Assembly: GCA_005889345.1 (NCBI GenBank)
Contig: VBFR01000187.1
Coordinates: forward strand, 1-32,522
Direction: 5' to 3'
Source of the DNA: Chloroflexota bacterium
Lineage (GTDB): Bacteria > Chloroflexota > Dormibacteria > CF-121
Length of the DNA: 32,522 nucleotides
Of this stretch, positions 25,825 to 32,522 are shown piece by piece; position 1 is the stretch's first letter, and the number at the start of each line of letters is the position of its first letter. The translations under genes and the position numbers were made by a program. The notes beneath the pieces are model-generated. The model saw only the letters and a program-made list of their open reading frames with translations, was not told the origin of the DNA and made no database searches.

Positions 25825-26487
25825 TCAAGGAACTGGCAGACCTCGCGCTCGGAACCATTCCTCTGGGAATTCCAGTTTTGCCGGTGGCAGAGCCAGCCGA
25901 TCACGGACTGGAACCCAGACTCGGTCTGGTACGTCTTCACCAAACCAGGTGAACCGTCGGAGCGGCTTGTATCCAGCCAGGAGATCTATGTCCGCTGCGC
26001 TCAGCCGGACCATCTTCATGAGCACCAATTCTTCCAGAGCCGGCGCCGCGAAGAGACCGGAGATGTCCCGGAGACCCTTCAGCGATCCAAGATCCGCCCG
26101 GCGAAGTTGTCTGAGTCTGGCGAAAGAGGGCATGCGGGTAAGTTGCGGCTGCCCATAGACGGCGACGTAAATTAGGTTGTCCATGGACCCCACGGTGGAT
26201 AGGTCCTGGAGTCCACGGACCTGATTGATCGATAGATAACGCAAGTGGGTGCAGCCCTCAACGATTGAGAGACTTGTTCCCGAGCCGCCACGAATATCCA
26301 GCCAGGAGAGGCGCGGAAGCTGAGCGAGGAGGCCCGGAGGAAGCCTGACTGACCAGAGGGTGAGCCTCTGCAGCGGTCCCAGCCAGGCAAGATCGGATTC
26401 TTCCAAGCCAGAGTGGTCGAGATAGACCGCGGTCGGACTTCGGAATTGCGCCGTTTCCTGAGCGCTGCGACGCTGCCGGGTGCCCAC
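25825..26487 (-). CDS. Leucine-rich-repeat protein of unknown function
   Basis: This 220-aa protein contains an irregular series of leucine-rich repeats, such as GPLQRLTLWSV, PRLSWLDIRG, THLRYLSINQ, DNLIYVAVYG, RQLRRADLGS and PALEELVLMK. No signal peptide or membrane segment is visible, so it is probably cytoplasmic. The tracked start is GTG 26487 with no clear ribosome binding site, so the true start is uncertain. The surrounding DNA (about 25830-26640) looks visibly less GC-rich than its neighbours, and the gene has no functional partner nearby, which could mean recent acquisition. Orphan proteins of this kind can act as immunity or scaffold proteins, but nothing here decides that. Confidence 0.7.
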   Translation of the reverse strand: MGTRQRRSAQETAQFRSPTAVYLDHSGLEESDLAWLGPLQRLTLWSVRLPPGLLAQLPRLSWLDIRGGSGTSLSIVEGCTHLRYLSINQVRGLQDLSTVGSMDNLIYVAVYGQPQLTRMPSFARLRQLRRADLGSLKGLRDISGLFAAPALEELVLMKMVRLSAADIDLLAGYKPLRRFTWFGEDVPDRVWVPVRDRLALPPAKLEFPEEWFRARGLPVP

Positions 26488-26618
26488 GGCAGCTATTGTG
26501 CAGCGCGACCGCTGCGCAGGCTAGCCGCGTGTCGTGCCCTGATCCGTTCGACGGCCACTTACTGGCGATGAGGCGCACGTCGGTGATAGCGTCAATTTGA
26601 AACACGGCTTACGACTGT

Positions 26619-26628
26619 GAGGTGATCC
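26619..26628 (+). promoter_or_regulatory. Strong Shine-Dalgarno that decides a CTG start
   Basis: GAGGTGATCC is a near-complete complement of the conserved 16S rRNA 3' end. Its GAGG core ends 7 bases before CTG 26630, whereas the ATG at 26654 is about 31 bases away and has no site of its own. Confidence 0.75.
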
Positions 26629-26629
26629 C

Positions 26630-27637
26630 CTGGCTACTTTCGGTTACACGCTGATGTGTGAACAACTCGGTCCCAAAGAGCTGGTGCGCAACGGCATCGA
26701 TGCGGAGCGCGCCGGATTCGATTTCACCGTGATCTCGGATCACTTCCATCCGTGGCTCGAAGAGCAGGGCGAGAGTCCCTTCGCCTGGAGCGTATTGGGC
26801 GCCGTCGCGAGCCAGACGAGCCAGATGCAATTGATGACGATGGTCACCTGTCCGATCGTGCGTTATCACCCGGCGATCGTGGCCCAGATGGCGGCAACCA
26901 TCGGGCTGATGAGCGACGACCGATTCACGCTCGGCCTGGGCGCCGGGGAGAACCTCAACGAGCACGTCGTCGGCCAGGGCTGGCCGCCGGCAAACATCCG
27001 GCATCAGATGCTCGAGGAAGCGATCCACATCATCCGCGAGCTCTGGAAGGGCGGCTACGTCAGCCACCAGGGCGACTACTTCGACGTCCACGACGCGCGC
27101 ATCTTCAGCATGCCCAAGCAGGCGCCACCGATCGCCGTCGCGGCCAGCGGTCGCGAGTCGTGTCGGCTCGCCGCCCGGACGGGTTCCGCGCTGATCGCGA
27201 CTCAGCCGAAGCCAGAGCTGGTCAGCATGTATCGGGATGCGGGCGGAACGGGACCGTGCTATGCGCAGATCGCGATGTGCTGGGGCAAGGACGAAGCGCA
27301 AGCGACAAAAACGGCACACCAGTATTTCCGCTTCGCGGTTCCCGCCTGGAAGGTCCAGTCGGAGTTGCCCAATCCGGTCAACTTCGCGGCCGCGTCGGTG
27401 ACGGTCCGCGAGGAGGATGTCGCGCAGATGATGCCCTGCGGCCCGAGTGTGGACCGGCATCTCGAGGGCATCCAGCAATTCCTCGACGCCGGATTCGAGC
27501 GGATCGCGGTCCTGCAGGCGGGACGCGACCAGGACGGATTCTTCGGCTTCTGGAACGCAGAGTTGAAGCCGCGTCTCGAAAAGACCGGACTCGCTCCACG
27601 GCGTGAGGCCGCTGTGGGCGTGGCTCCGAGAAACTAA
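26630..27637 (+). CDS. F420-dependent LLM-class oxidoreductase (F420-G6P dehydrogenase-like family)
   Basis: This TIM-barrel enzyme belongs to the luciferase-like family that typically uses coenzyme F420. Visible features are ATFGYTLMCEQ (first beta strand), AGFDFTVISDHFHPWLEEQG near residue 30, LMTMVTCPIVRYHPAIVAQ, RFTLGLGAGENLNEHVVG and the C-terminal GFFGFWNAEL. It resembles the family named after F420-dependent glucose-6-phosphate dehydrogenase, but the substrate cannot be told. The tracked ATG 26654 removes the first strand. The frame extends to CTG 26630, preceded at 7 bases by GAGGTGATCC, so I place the start there (335 aa). A TGA at 26618-26620 closes the frame upstream and no ATG, GTG or TTG lies between. 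Confidence 0.87.
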   Translation: MATFGYTLMCEQLGPKELVRNGIDAERAGFDFTVISDHFHPWLEEQGESPFAWSVLGAVASQTSQMQLMTMVTCPIVRYHPAIVAQMAATIGLMSDDRFTLGLGAGENLNEHVVGQGWPPANIRHQMLEEAIHIIRELWKGGYVSHQGDYFDVHDARIFSMPKQAPPIAVAASGRESCRLAARTGSALIATQPKPELVSMYRDAGGTGPCYAQIAMCWGKDEAQATKTAHQYFRFAVPAWKVQSELPNPVNFAAASVTVREEDVAQMMPCGPSVDRHLEGIQQFLDAGFERIAVLQAGRDQDGFFGFWNAELKPRLEKTGLAPRREAAVGVAPRN

Positions 27638-27667
27638 TGCTTCCCGCGCTGCGTTATATGACCCGCA

Positions 27668-28378
27668 ATGACGTGGCAACGGCTCGTCGTCCTGGGGGCA
27701 GTGGCTGTGTTGGTCACCGGATGCGGCCGCGCTCCGACCACTACGGGGGCGGGGCGGACGCCCACGCCCGCGCCCTCAGCCTCGCCGTCGTCGACGACGA
27801 CCGCACCGGCTGATACCGCATCGCCCTCGCCATTAGTATCGCCGTCGCCGTCGCCCTCTACCTGCGCCATCGATCCATTACCCGGACTCTGTGTTGGTCG
27901 GCCCGCGACTTCACAGGAGGAGGCGGCGATGATTGCCGTAGGAAAACCGGCAGCTGAGCGCGACCTCCACGCGGTCGACGCGAAAAGCTGTAGCGGCAGC
28001 CAGACCTGCTTCCAGGTCGGCAGTCCCTCGCGCGCGATGGTCGGGACCAACGCCGGAACCTTCTATGCCCAGGTGGGCGGCGCGTCGGGGGGCGGTGGCG
28101 CGGCCTGCTTTGTGTTCCTTTACCACGATACGGCCGGCTGGCACTACGTCAACGTCCGCTGTGCTCAAGCCACCGGCAGCATTCCCGGCCCGCAAGATCT
28201 GGTCAGAGTTTCCGGCTGCGCCAACGTGCGCGATGCGCCTGGCCTCAGTTCGCATGTCGTGGCCTGTCTACCGAATGGGACGATCGTCGATGTTGACAGT
28301 GCGCCCGTCTACCTCGACGGGCACATCTGGTGGCACCTCAACGGTCGCGGCTGGATGGCGCACGAATTCCTGACCTGA
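27668..28378 (+). CDS. Lipoprotein with C-terminal SH3-like domain
   Basis: This 236-aa protein has a lipoprotein signal peptide with lipobox LVTGC (Cys 19), then a low-complexity Ser/Thr/Pro linker (about 22-65) that would span the wall. A central domain of no known family follows (about 66-170, with paired cysteines). The C-terminal segment CANVRDAPGLSSHVVACLPNGTIV with WWHLNGRGWMAHEFL (about 180-236) has the pattern of a bacterial SH3-type domain, which often binds peptidoglycan. A cell-surface role is therefore likely. It follows the F420-type gene by 30 bp and may share its transcript; no functional link is evident. Confidence 0.82.
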   Translation: MTWQRLVVLGAVAVLVTGCGRAPTTTGAGRTPTPAPSASPSSTTTAPADTASPSPLVSPSPSPSTCAIDPLPGLCVGRPATSQEEAAMIAVGKPAAERDLHAVDAKSCSGSQTCFQVGSPSRAMVGTNAGTFYAQVGGASGGGGAACFVFLYHDTAGWHYVNVRCAQATGSIPGPQDLVRVSGCANVRDAPGLSSHVVACLPNGTIVDVDSAPVYLDGHIWWHLNGRGWMAHEFLT

Positions 28379-28390
28379 CCTGCGTCAGGA
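28368..28390. terminator. Weak hairpin between convergent genes
   Basis: TCCTGAC (28368-28374) can pair with GTCAGGA (28384-28390), or the repeated CCTGAC (28374-28379) with GTCAGG (28384-28389) around a 4-base loop. It spans the 6-bp gap between two convergent genes. There is no U-tract, so its terminator role is tentative. Confidence 0.3.
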
Positions 28391-29521
28391 GGCTGCGGCG
28401 CCGGCTGCCGGCCGCAGCTCCCGGTAAACCGACAGCAGCCGGTCGAGGTTGTCCGACAGGCTGAAACGCTCCACGGCGCGGGTACGGGCGCGCTGGCCGA
28501 GTTCTGCGCGGAAGTCGGGGAATTCGATCAACGTGCGGAGCGCCAGCCGGAGTTGGCCGTCGAGATCCTTGGTGTCGAGGACGATGCCCGCACCGCGTAG
28601 CGCTTCACCATCCGAGCCGACGTCGGTCGCCACGGAAGCCACCCCGCACGCCATCGCCTCGAGCAAGGAGAGGGAAAGCCCTTCAACCATGGACGGCAGA
28701 CAGAAGATGTCCATGGCCCGCAACATCGCGATCCGCTCGGCTTCATCGAGCACCTGGCCGGTGAAGACGACGCGCGCGTTTCCATAGCGTCGGTCGAGCC
28801 GACGCTTCTCGCTCCCGCTTCCGATAACCACCAACTTGACGTCGTCGGGCGCATCGACATCCTGGAAGGCGCGCACCAGGATGTCGACATTCTTCTCGGG
28901 ATCCACACGGCCGAGGTAGCCGACCAGCGCGCCGGCGTGAAGCGTCTTCTTGAAATCCGATTCTCCGGGCGCGTATTTTTCGACGTCGACGCCGTTGGGG
29001 ATCACCGCGATGTTCTCGGCGGAGACGCCGTAGTGCTCGAGCAGGCTCTTTTGCTGCTCGGAAAAGATGATCACGCGGTCGAAGCTCGCCAGCGACTGGG
29101 CGTACAGGCGATAGACCGCCGTGCTGATGCCCTGCCAGAGGCCGAAGCGGGAGTCGTAGGGCACGTGGAACGTTGCCACCGCCGGCAGGCCGAGCTCATG
29201 ACAGAGCTCCGGGAGTCCGAAATCGATCAGCGTCGAAAAGCTGAGCGAGACATGGACCAGGTCGACGTGCTCGCGTCGGAGAAGATCGGTGATGCTGCGT
29301 TTCGTCCGTGGCGAGGAGATGATGTAGCGGTGGCTGCCGGTCAGGGACCGGAGCGTGAGCCCGTCATCGGTGATGGCCGCGAGCGTGCCGTGATGGACGA
29401 AGAAGACCTTGACCCCCCGTGCCCGCAGCCCGGCAACGGTCTCGCGCGAGTAGGTGAGCAGGCCGTCGCCGGCGCGCCCGCTCTGATGCCCAAGCCAGGC
29501 GACGCGCAGCGGCTCGTTCAT
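28385..29521 (-). CDS. GT4-family glycosyltransferase
   Basis: This 378-aa GT-B enzyme has a GT4 N-terminal half (VAWLGHQSGRAGDGLLTYSRE), a central IPNGVDVEKYAPG, then GYLGRVDPEKNVDILV and the nucleotide-sugar motif EGLSLSLLEAMACGVASVATD. Acceptor and sugar are unknown. Candidate products are a phospho-inositol glycolipid, an exopolysaccharide or a capped metabolite. Its ATG overlaps the folK stop by 4 bases (ATGA), so it is the third gene of a folP-folK-glycosyltransferase unit. That linkage is unusual because folate synthesis needs no glycosyltransferase. It is distinct from the MshA-like enzyme at 10291. Confidence 0.88.
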   Translation of the reverse strand: MNEPLRVAWLGHQSGRAGDGLLTYSRETVAGLRARGVKVFFVHHGTLAAITDDGLTLRSLTGSHRYIISSPRTKRSITDLLRREHVDLVHVSLSFSTLIDFGLPELCHELGLPAVATFHVPYDSRFGLWQGISTAVYRLYAQSLASFDRVIIFSEQQKSLLEHYGVSAENIAVIPNGVDVEKYAPGESDFKKTLHAGALVGYLGRVDPEKNVDILVRAFQDVDAPDDVKLVVIGSGSEKRRLDRRYGNARVVFTGQVLDEAERIAMLRAMDIFCLPSMVEGLSLSLLEAMACGVASVATDVGSDGEALRGAGIVLDTKDLDGQLRLALRTLIEFPDFRAELGQRARTRAVERFSLSDNLDRLLSVYRELRPAAGAAAS

Positions 29522-29919
29522 CGGGTCTCGACGTCCTCGAGGAGTTCAAGGAGGAAGGGGCGGTTCTGCAGCTCGGGGTGCGGGATGTGCAGCCCAGGCT
29601 CGTCGACGGTGAGGCCGTCGTAGCGGAGGATGTCGATGTCGATTTCTCGCGGTCCCCAGCGCTCGCCAGGGGTGCGTCCGAGCTGCCGCTCGACCGCCTT
29701 GATGGTGTCGAGCAACGGCCGAGGTTCGAGTGATGTCTCCGCCTCGAGCACCTGGTTCAAGAAGCGCGGCTGGTCTTCCACGCCGATCGGCTCCGTCTCC
29801 GCCACGCGGGAGGCCCGCAGCGGCCTGACGCCCGCCTCGGGCAATGCCTCGCGCGCGGCCTGAAGGTAAGCGGCTCGATCGCCCAGGTTACTTCCCAACG
29901 CCAGCCACACCCTGGTCAC
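29518..29919 (-). CDS. folK: 2-amino-4-hydroxy-6-hydroxymethyldihydropteridine pyrophosphokinase (HPPK)
   Basis: This 133-aa cytoplasmic enzyme transfers pyrophosphate from ATP to hydroxymethyl-dihydropterin, the step before dihydropteroate synthase. Motifs are ALGSNLGDR (about 7-15), ETEPIG, FLNQVLEAET, and the substrate/Mg-binding GERWGPREIDIDIL (about 84-97) with HIPHPEL. The length is short but complete for HPPK. It starts at GTG 29919, overlapping the folP stop by 4 bases, and its own stop overlaps the glycosyltransferase start. No folB gene is seen between folP and folK. Confidence 0.95.
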   Translation of the reverse strand: MTRVWLALGSNLGDRAAYLQAAREALPEAGVRPLRASRVAETEPIGVEDQPRFLNQVLEAETSLEPRPLLDTIKAVERQLGRTPGERWGPREIDIDILRYDGLTVDEPGLHIPHPELQNRPFLLELLEDVETR

Positions 29920-30749
29920 GTGCCCCGGATGGCGTCCGCCATGCGCGCCACCCGCACCATCGCCCTGACGTCGTGCACCCGGACGATGTCGGCGCCGCCG
30001 GCGATGCTCAGCGCGACCGCCGCGGCGGTTCCTTCCAGCCGCTCGCCGGCCGGCAGATCGAGCGTCTTGCCGATGAACGACTTCCGCGACGGGCCGATCA
30101 GGATTGGAAATCCCAGCCGGCGCAGCTCGGGCAGACGGCGGATGATCTCGAGGTTTTCCTCGCGTGTTTTCCCGAATCCGATGCCGGGGTCGAGGATGAA
30201 GCGATCCTCGCGGATGCCGGCGGCCCGACCCATCTCGACGCTCTCGAGCAAGCTTTGCGCGATCTCGGCAATCAGGTCGTGATAGCCGCCGCCGGGCTTG
30301 TTGTGCATCACGACCACGGGGACGCCGGCCTGGGAGACCGTCCCCGCCATCGCCGGATCGCGCCGGAGTCCCCAGACGTCGTTGACCAGCGTGGCGCCGG
30401 CCGCCAGCGCTCGCTCGGCCACCTGCGCCTTGTAGGTGTCGATCGAGACCGGCACCGCGACCGCGGCCGCCACCCGCTCCACCACCGGAATGACGCGCGC
30501 CAGCTCGTCGTCGGCGCTAAGGCCGGGACCCGCCCAGGTTTCGGGTCGGGTCGATTCGCCACCGATGTCGATCAGGTCGGCACCGTCCAGCTCCATCTGT
30601 TTGGCCTGGGCGACCGCGGTCTCGAGATCCGTCACGCCATCCCCCGAGAACGAGTCGGGCGTGACGTTGACGATGCCCATCACATAAGTGCGCGCGCCCC
30701 AGGTGAAGTCACGCGCGCCGATGCGGGCCGATCGCATCGTGGCGGCCAT
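29916..30749 (-). CDS. folP: Dihydropteroate synthase
   Basis: This 277-aa TIM-barrel enzyme joins the pterin pyrophosphate made by FolK to p-aminobenzoate and is the sulfonamide target. Signatures are VMGIVNVTPDSFSGDG (about 23-38), DIGGESTRPE, ILDPGIGFGKT and LIGPSRKSFIG, plus the terminal RVHDV. The length is typical. The start is ATG 30749; ATG 30737 is also possible. It is the first gene of the folP-folK-glycosyltransferase unit and diverges from murE across only 29 bp (41 bp with the later start). Confidence 0.96.
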   Translation of the reverse strand: MAATMRSARIGARDFTWGARTYVMGIVNVTPDSFSGDGVTDLETAVAQAKQMELDGADLIDIGGESTRPETWAGPGLSADDELARVIPVVERVAAAVAVPVSIDTYKAQVAERALAAGATLVNDVWGLRRDPAMAGTVSQAGVPVVVMHNKPGGGYHDLIAEIAQSLLESVEMGRAAGIREDRFILDPGIGFGKTREENLEIIRRLPELRRLGFPILIGPSRKSFIGKTLDLPAGERLEGTAAAVALSIAGGADIVRVHDVRAMVRVARMADAIRGT

Positions 30750-30778
30750 CGGCCTGAGCGTAGCATCATGTCGTTTCG
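30750..30778. promoter_or_regulatory. Very short divergent folP/murE promoter region
   Basis: Only 29 bp separate the two divergent starts. On the minus strand TACGCT (30762-30757) ends 7 bases before the folP ATG, and on plus TAGCAT (30761-30766) lies 12 bases before the murE GTG. Both fit the TANNNT -10 form common for leaderless transcripts. No ribosome binding site is visible for either gene. This reading is inference. Confidence 0.4.
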
Positions 30779-32275
30779 GTGACTGGCATCAAACTGAGCC
30801 GCCTCCTCGAGGGCGTCGAGGTGCTCGAAGCACCGCCAACCGACCCCGAGGTCACCGGCCTCTGCTACGACTCCCGGCGCCTGAAACCGGGCGACTGCTT
30901 CGTCGCCATTCCGGGCACGCACACGGACGGTCACCGCTACGTCGAGACGGCGCTGCGAGATGGAGCGGTCGCGGCGGTGGTCCAGCGCCGGGCCGGCACG
31001 GCCTGGCCGCAGGTGGTAGTGCCCGACACGCGCCGCGCGCTGGCGCTGATGTCGAGCACCTTCCACGGTCGCCCCAGCGCGGACATGGTGGTCATCGGCG
31101 TGACGGGAACCGATGGCAAGACGACCACCACGACGATGATCCACCAGATGCTGCTGAGCGCTGGACGGCGCGTCGGCTCGATGAGCACGGTGGACATCCG
31201 GTTGGGCGATGCTGTCGATGCAAACGACTCACGGCAGACCACCCTGGAGGCGCTCGAGGTGCAGGAGCAGCTGGCGCGCATGCGCGATGCCGGGATAAAG
31301 TACGCCGTGATCGAGACCAGCTCACACGGGCTCGCCTTACAGCGGGTGGTGGGGGTCGAGTATGACCTCGCCGTTTTCACCAACATCGCGCACGAGCACC
31401 TCGATTTCCACAAGACGATCGAGGCGTATCGAGAGGCGAAGGCGCAGCTGATCGACCTAACAGCCGGTGCTGCTAGCAAGGGCATCGAGAAGACGGCAGT
31501 GCTCAACCGGGACGATCCGAGTTACGCGTATCTCATCGACCGGCCGATCGCCCGACGGATCACCTATGGCCTGCAGCTCGAGGCGGATCTCAAAGCCGAT
31601 CGCGTCGAGGCGACGCCTCAGGGTCTACGGGTCGATGCCTCGACACCTCTTGGGCCGCTCGCGCTGAACTTGAAGTTGAGCGGCCGCTGGAACGCGGCGA
31701 ACGCCCTGGCCGCGGCAGCCGCGGGTGTCGCGGTCGGGCTGACGCTCGACGAGATCCGCACGGGGCTCGAGAGTTACAGCGGCGTCAGCGGACGGATGGA
31801 GCGCGTCGACCTCGGCCAGCCGTTCAGCGTGATCATCGATTACGCGCACACGCCGCAGAGCCTCGAGAAGGTCCTCCGCGAGCTGCGGCCGATCACCCGG
31901 GGGAAGCTGATCGCGGTCTTCGGCAGCGCCGGCGATCGCGATCGCGAGAAGCGGCCCTGGATGGGCGAGATCGCCGCCCGCCTGAGCGATTACGCGGTTT
32001 TCACCAACGAAGACCCGCGCGAAGAGGATGCCATGACCATCCTCAGCGAAATTGCGGCGGGGGCGGAAGAAGTTGGCTGGACTGAGGGCGAGCACTATGC
32101 GCGCATCGAGGACCGGCGCCAGGGCATCGCCCATGCGGTCCGCCGCGCCCGACCGGGAGACACCATCCTGCTGGCCGGCAAAGGGCACGAGCGAAGCATT
32201 CTCATTGGCCGCGGCAAAGAGCCATGGGACGAACGAGCCGCTGCTGAGGCCGCGATCCGCGGACTCGCGCCGTGA
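30779..32275 (+). CDS. murE: UDP-N-acetylmuramoyl-tripeptide synthetase (MurE)
   Basis: This 498-aa Mur ligase adds the third stem residue to UDP-MurNAc-L-Ala-D-Glu in the cytoplasm. The N-terminal domain carries GLCYDSRRLKPGD. The ATP site is GVTGTDGKTTTTTM (P-loop about 110-116), the carbamylated-lysine region is YREAKAQL (Lys about 221), and IIDYAHTPQSLEKVL and VFGSAGDRDREKRP follow. At the position of the DAP-selecting DNPR motif (about 410) it has EDPREED, so it keeps Pro and Arg but not Asp-Asn. The third residue (DAP, Lys or Orn) is therefore uncertain. The start is GTG 30779 with no Shine-Dalgarno. Length is normal. Confidence 0.95.
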   Translation: MTGIKLSRLLEGVEVLEAPPTDPEVTGLCYDSRRLKPGDCFVAIPGTHTDGHRYVETALRDGAVAAVVQRRAGTAWPQVVVPDTRRALALMSSTFHGRPSADMVVIGVTGTDGKTTTTTMIHQMLLSAGRRVGSMSTVDIRLGDAVDANDSRQTTLEALEVQEQLARMRDAGIKYAVIETSSHGLALQRVVGVEYDLAVFTNIAHEHLDFHKTIEAYREAKAQLIDLTAGAASKGIEKTAVLNRDDPSYAYLIDRPIARRITYGLQLEADLKADRVEATPQGLRVDASTPLGPLALNLKLSGRWNAANALAAAAAGVAVGLTLDEIRTGLESYSGVSGRMERVDLGQPFSVIIDYAHTPQSLEKVLRELRPITRGKLIAVFGSAGDRDREKRPWMGEIAARLSDYAVFTNEDPREEDAMTILSEIAAGAEEVGWTEGEHYARIEDRRQGIAHAVRRARPGDTILLAGKGHERSILIGRGKEPWDERAAAEAAIRGLAP

Positions 32276-32290
32276 GAATGGGTTGAGCCC

Positions 32291-32522
32291 GTGAGCCGGG
32301 CCGTGGAGGAGATCAACCGCCGGATGTTGCGCGCCCGCGACGCGATGGACCGTGCCTACGCGCAACCGCTCGACCTGCCGACACTCGCGCAGATCGCGAA
32401 CGTCTCGGAAGCGCATTTCATCCGTACCTTCCACGCCACGTTTGGCGAGACGCCGCACCGGTACCTGCAGCGCCGTCGGGTCGAACGAGCCATGTTTCTG
32501 CTGCGCGCGACCGACCGCGCAG
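32291..32522 (+). CDS. AraC-family transcriptional regulator, 5' part (truncated by window end)
   Basis: This reading frame runs off the right edge, so the ORF track omits it. It begins at GTG 32291 (MSRAVEEINRRMLRARD) or the in-frame GTG 32303. The visible 77 residues include the first AraC helix-turn-helix: PLDLPTLAQIANVSEAHFIRTFHATFGETPHRYLQRRRVERA, the standard AraC/XylS pattern. The DNA-binding domain lies at the N-terminus, so any effector domain must be downstream. It begins 15 bases after the murE stop on the same strand. Target and ligand are unknown. Confidence 0.85.
   Translation, partial: MSRAVEEINRRMLRARDAMDRAYAQPLDLPTLAQIANVSEAHFIRTFHATFGETPHRYLQRRRVERAMFLLRATDRA

Noticed and set aside
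27740-27870. Repeat-like tract in the lipoprotein gene resembling a tandem repeat
   Set aside because: It encodes a Ser/Thr/Pro wall-spanning linker. The DNA repetition follows from codon bias.
28392-28418. 8-bp stem hairpin (GCTGCGGC / GCCGCAGC) as a terminator
   Set aside because: It lies inside the glycosyltransferase coding region in GC-rich Ala codons and has no U-tract, so it is probably chance.

Overview
This is a high-GC bacterial chromosome segment centred on the replication origin. rpmH and rnpA read leftward. dnaA, dnaN, recF, a DciA-like gene and a helicase-nuclease gene read rightward. The gap between rpmH and dnaA carries DnaA boxes and an AT-rich tract, so oriC is probably there. 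High GC, many GTG/TTG starts, an F420-type luciferase-like oxidoreductase, an MshA-like glycosyltransferase and paired FemAB proteins suggest a soil-type Terrabacteria lineage. From general familiarity I favour Chloroflexota or Candidatus Dormibacterota, but no marker here proves it.

Layout: 1-842, rnpA, rpmH and oriC. 843-7742, the replication and repair run dnaA-dnaN-recF-dciA-like-helicase/nuclease; the last four genes overlap or nearly touch. 7754-10100 (minus), a K+ channel with RCK domain, an MGDG-synthase/MurG-like glycosyltransferase and a 74-aa protein. 10291-15853 (plus), a GT4 glycosyltransferase, a TetR regulator with a candidate operator, an MMPL/RND exporter and an MFS transporter. 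16042-18546 (plus), a large secreted PKD-repeat protein, facing a minus-strand pair (18602-21827) of a DUF4388-type multidomain protein and a TolB-like lipoprotein across a strong hairpin. 21948-25818 (plus), two FemAB transferases followed without a gap by a soluble PAS histidine kinase and an OmpR-type regulator. 25825-26487 (minus), a lone leucine-rich-repeat protein in visibly less GC-rich DNA. 26630-28378 (plus), an F420-type oxidoreductase and an SH3-type lipoprotein. 28385-30749 (minus), folP-folK-glycosyltransferase. 30779 to the end (plus), murE and a truncated AraC-type regulator.

Shared theme: besides replication and folate synthesis, much of the window concerns the cell envelope (murE, two FemAB proteins, three glycosyltransferases, MMPL, lipoproteins, a PKD surface protein). 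The FemAB-kinase-regulator run could tie peptidoglycan cross-bridge formation to a cytoplasmic signal.

I found no CRISPR array, prophage, insertion sequence, rRNA or tRNA, and no obvious defence island. The points most worth a second look are the single-chain helicase-nuclease in the recF operon, the triple-module DUF4388-type protein, the unclassified C-terminal domain of the PKD protein, a CTG start with strong Shine-Dalgarno support, a K+ channel whose first helix lies upstream of any canonical start, and the very short divergent folP/murE gap.
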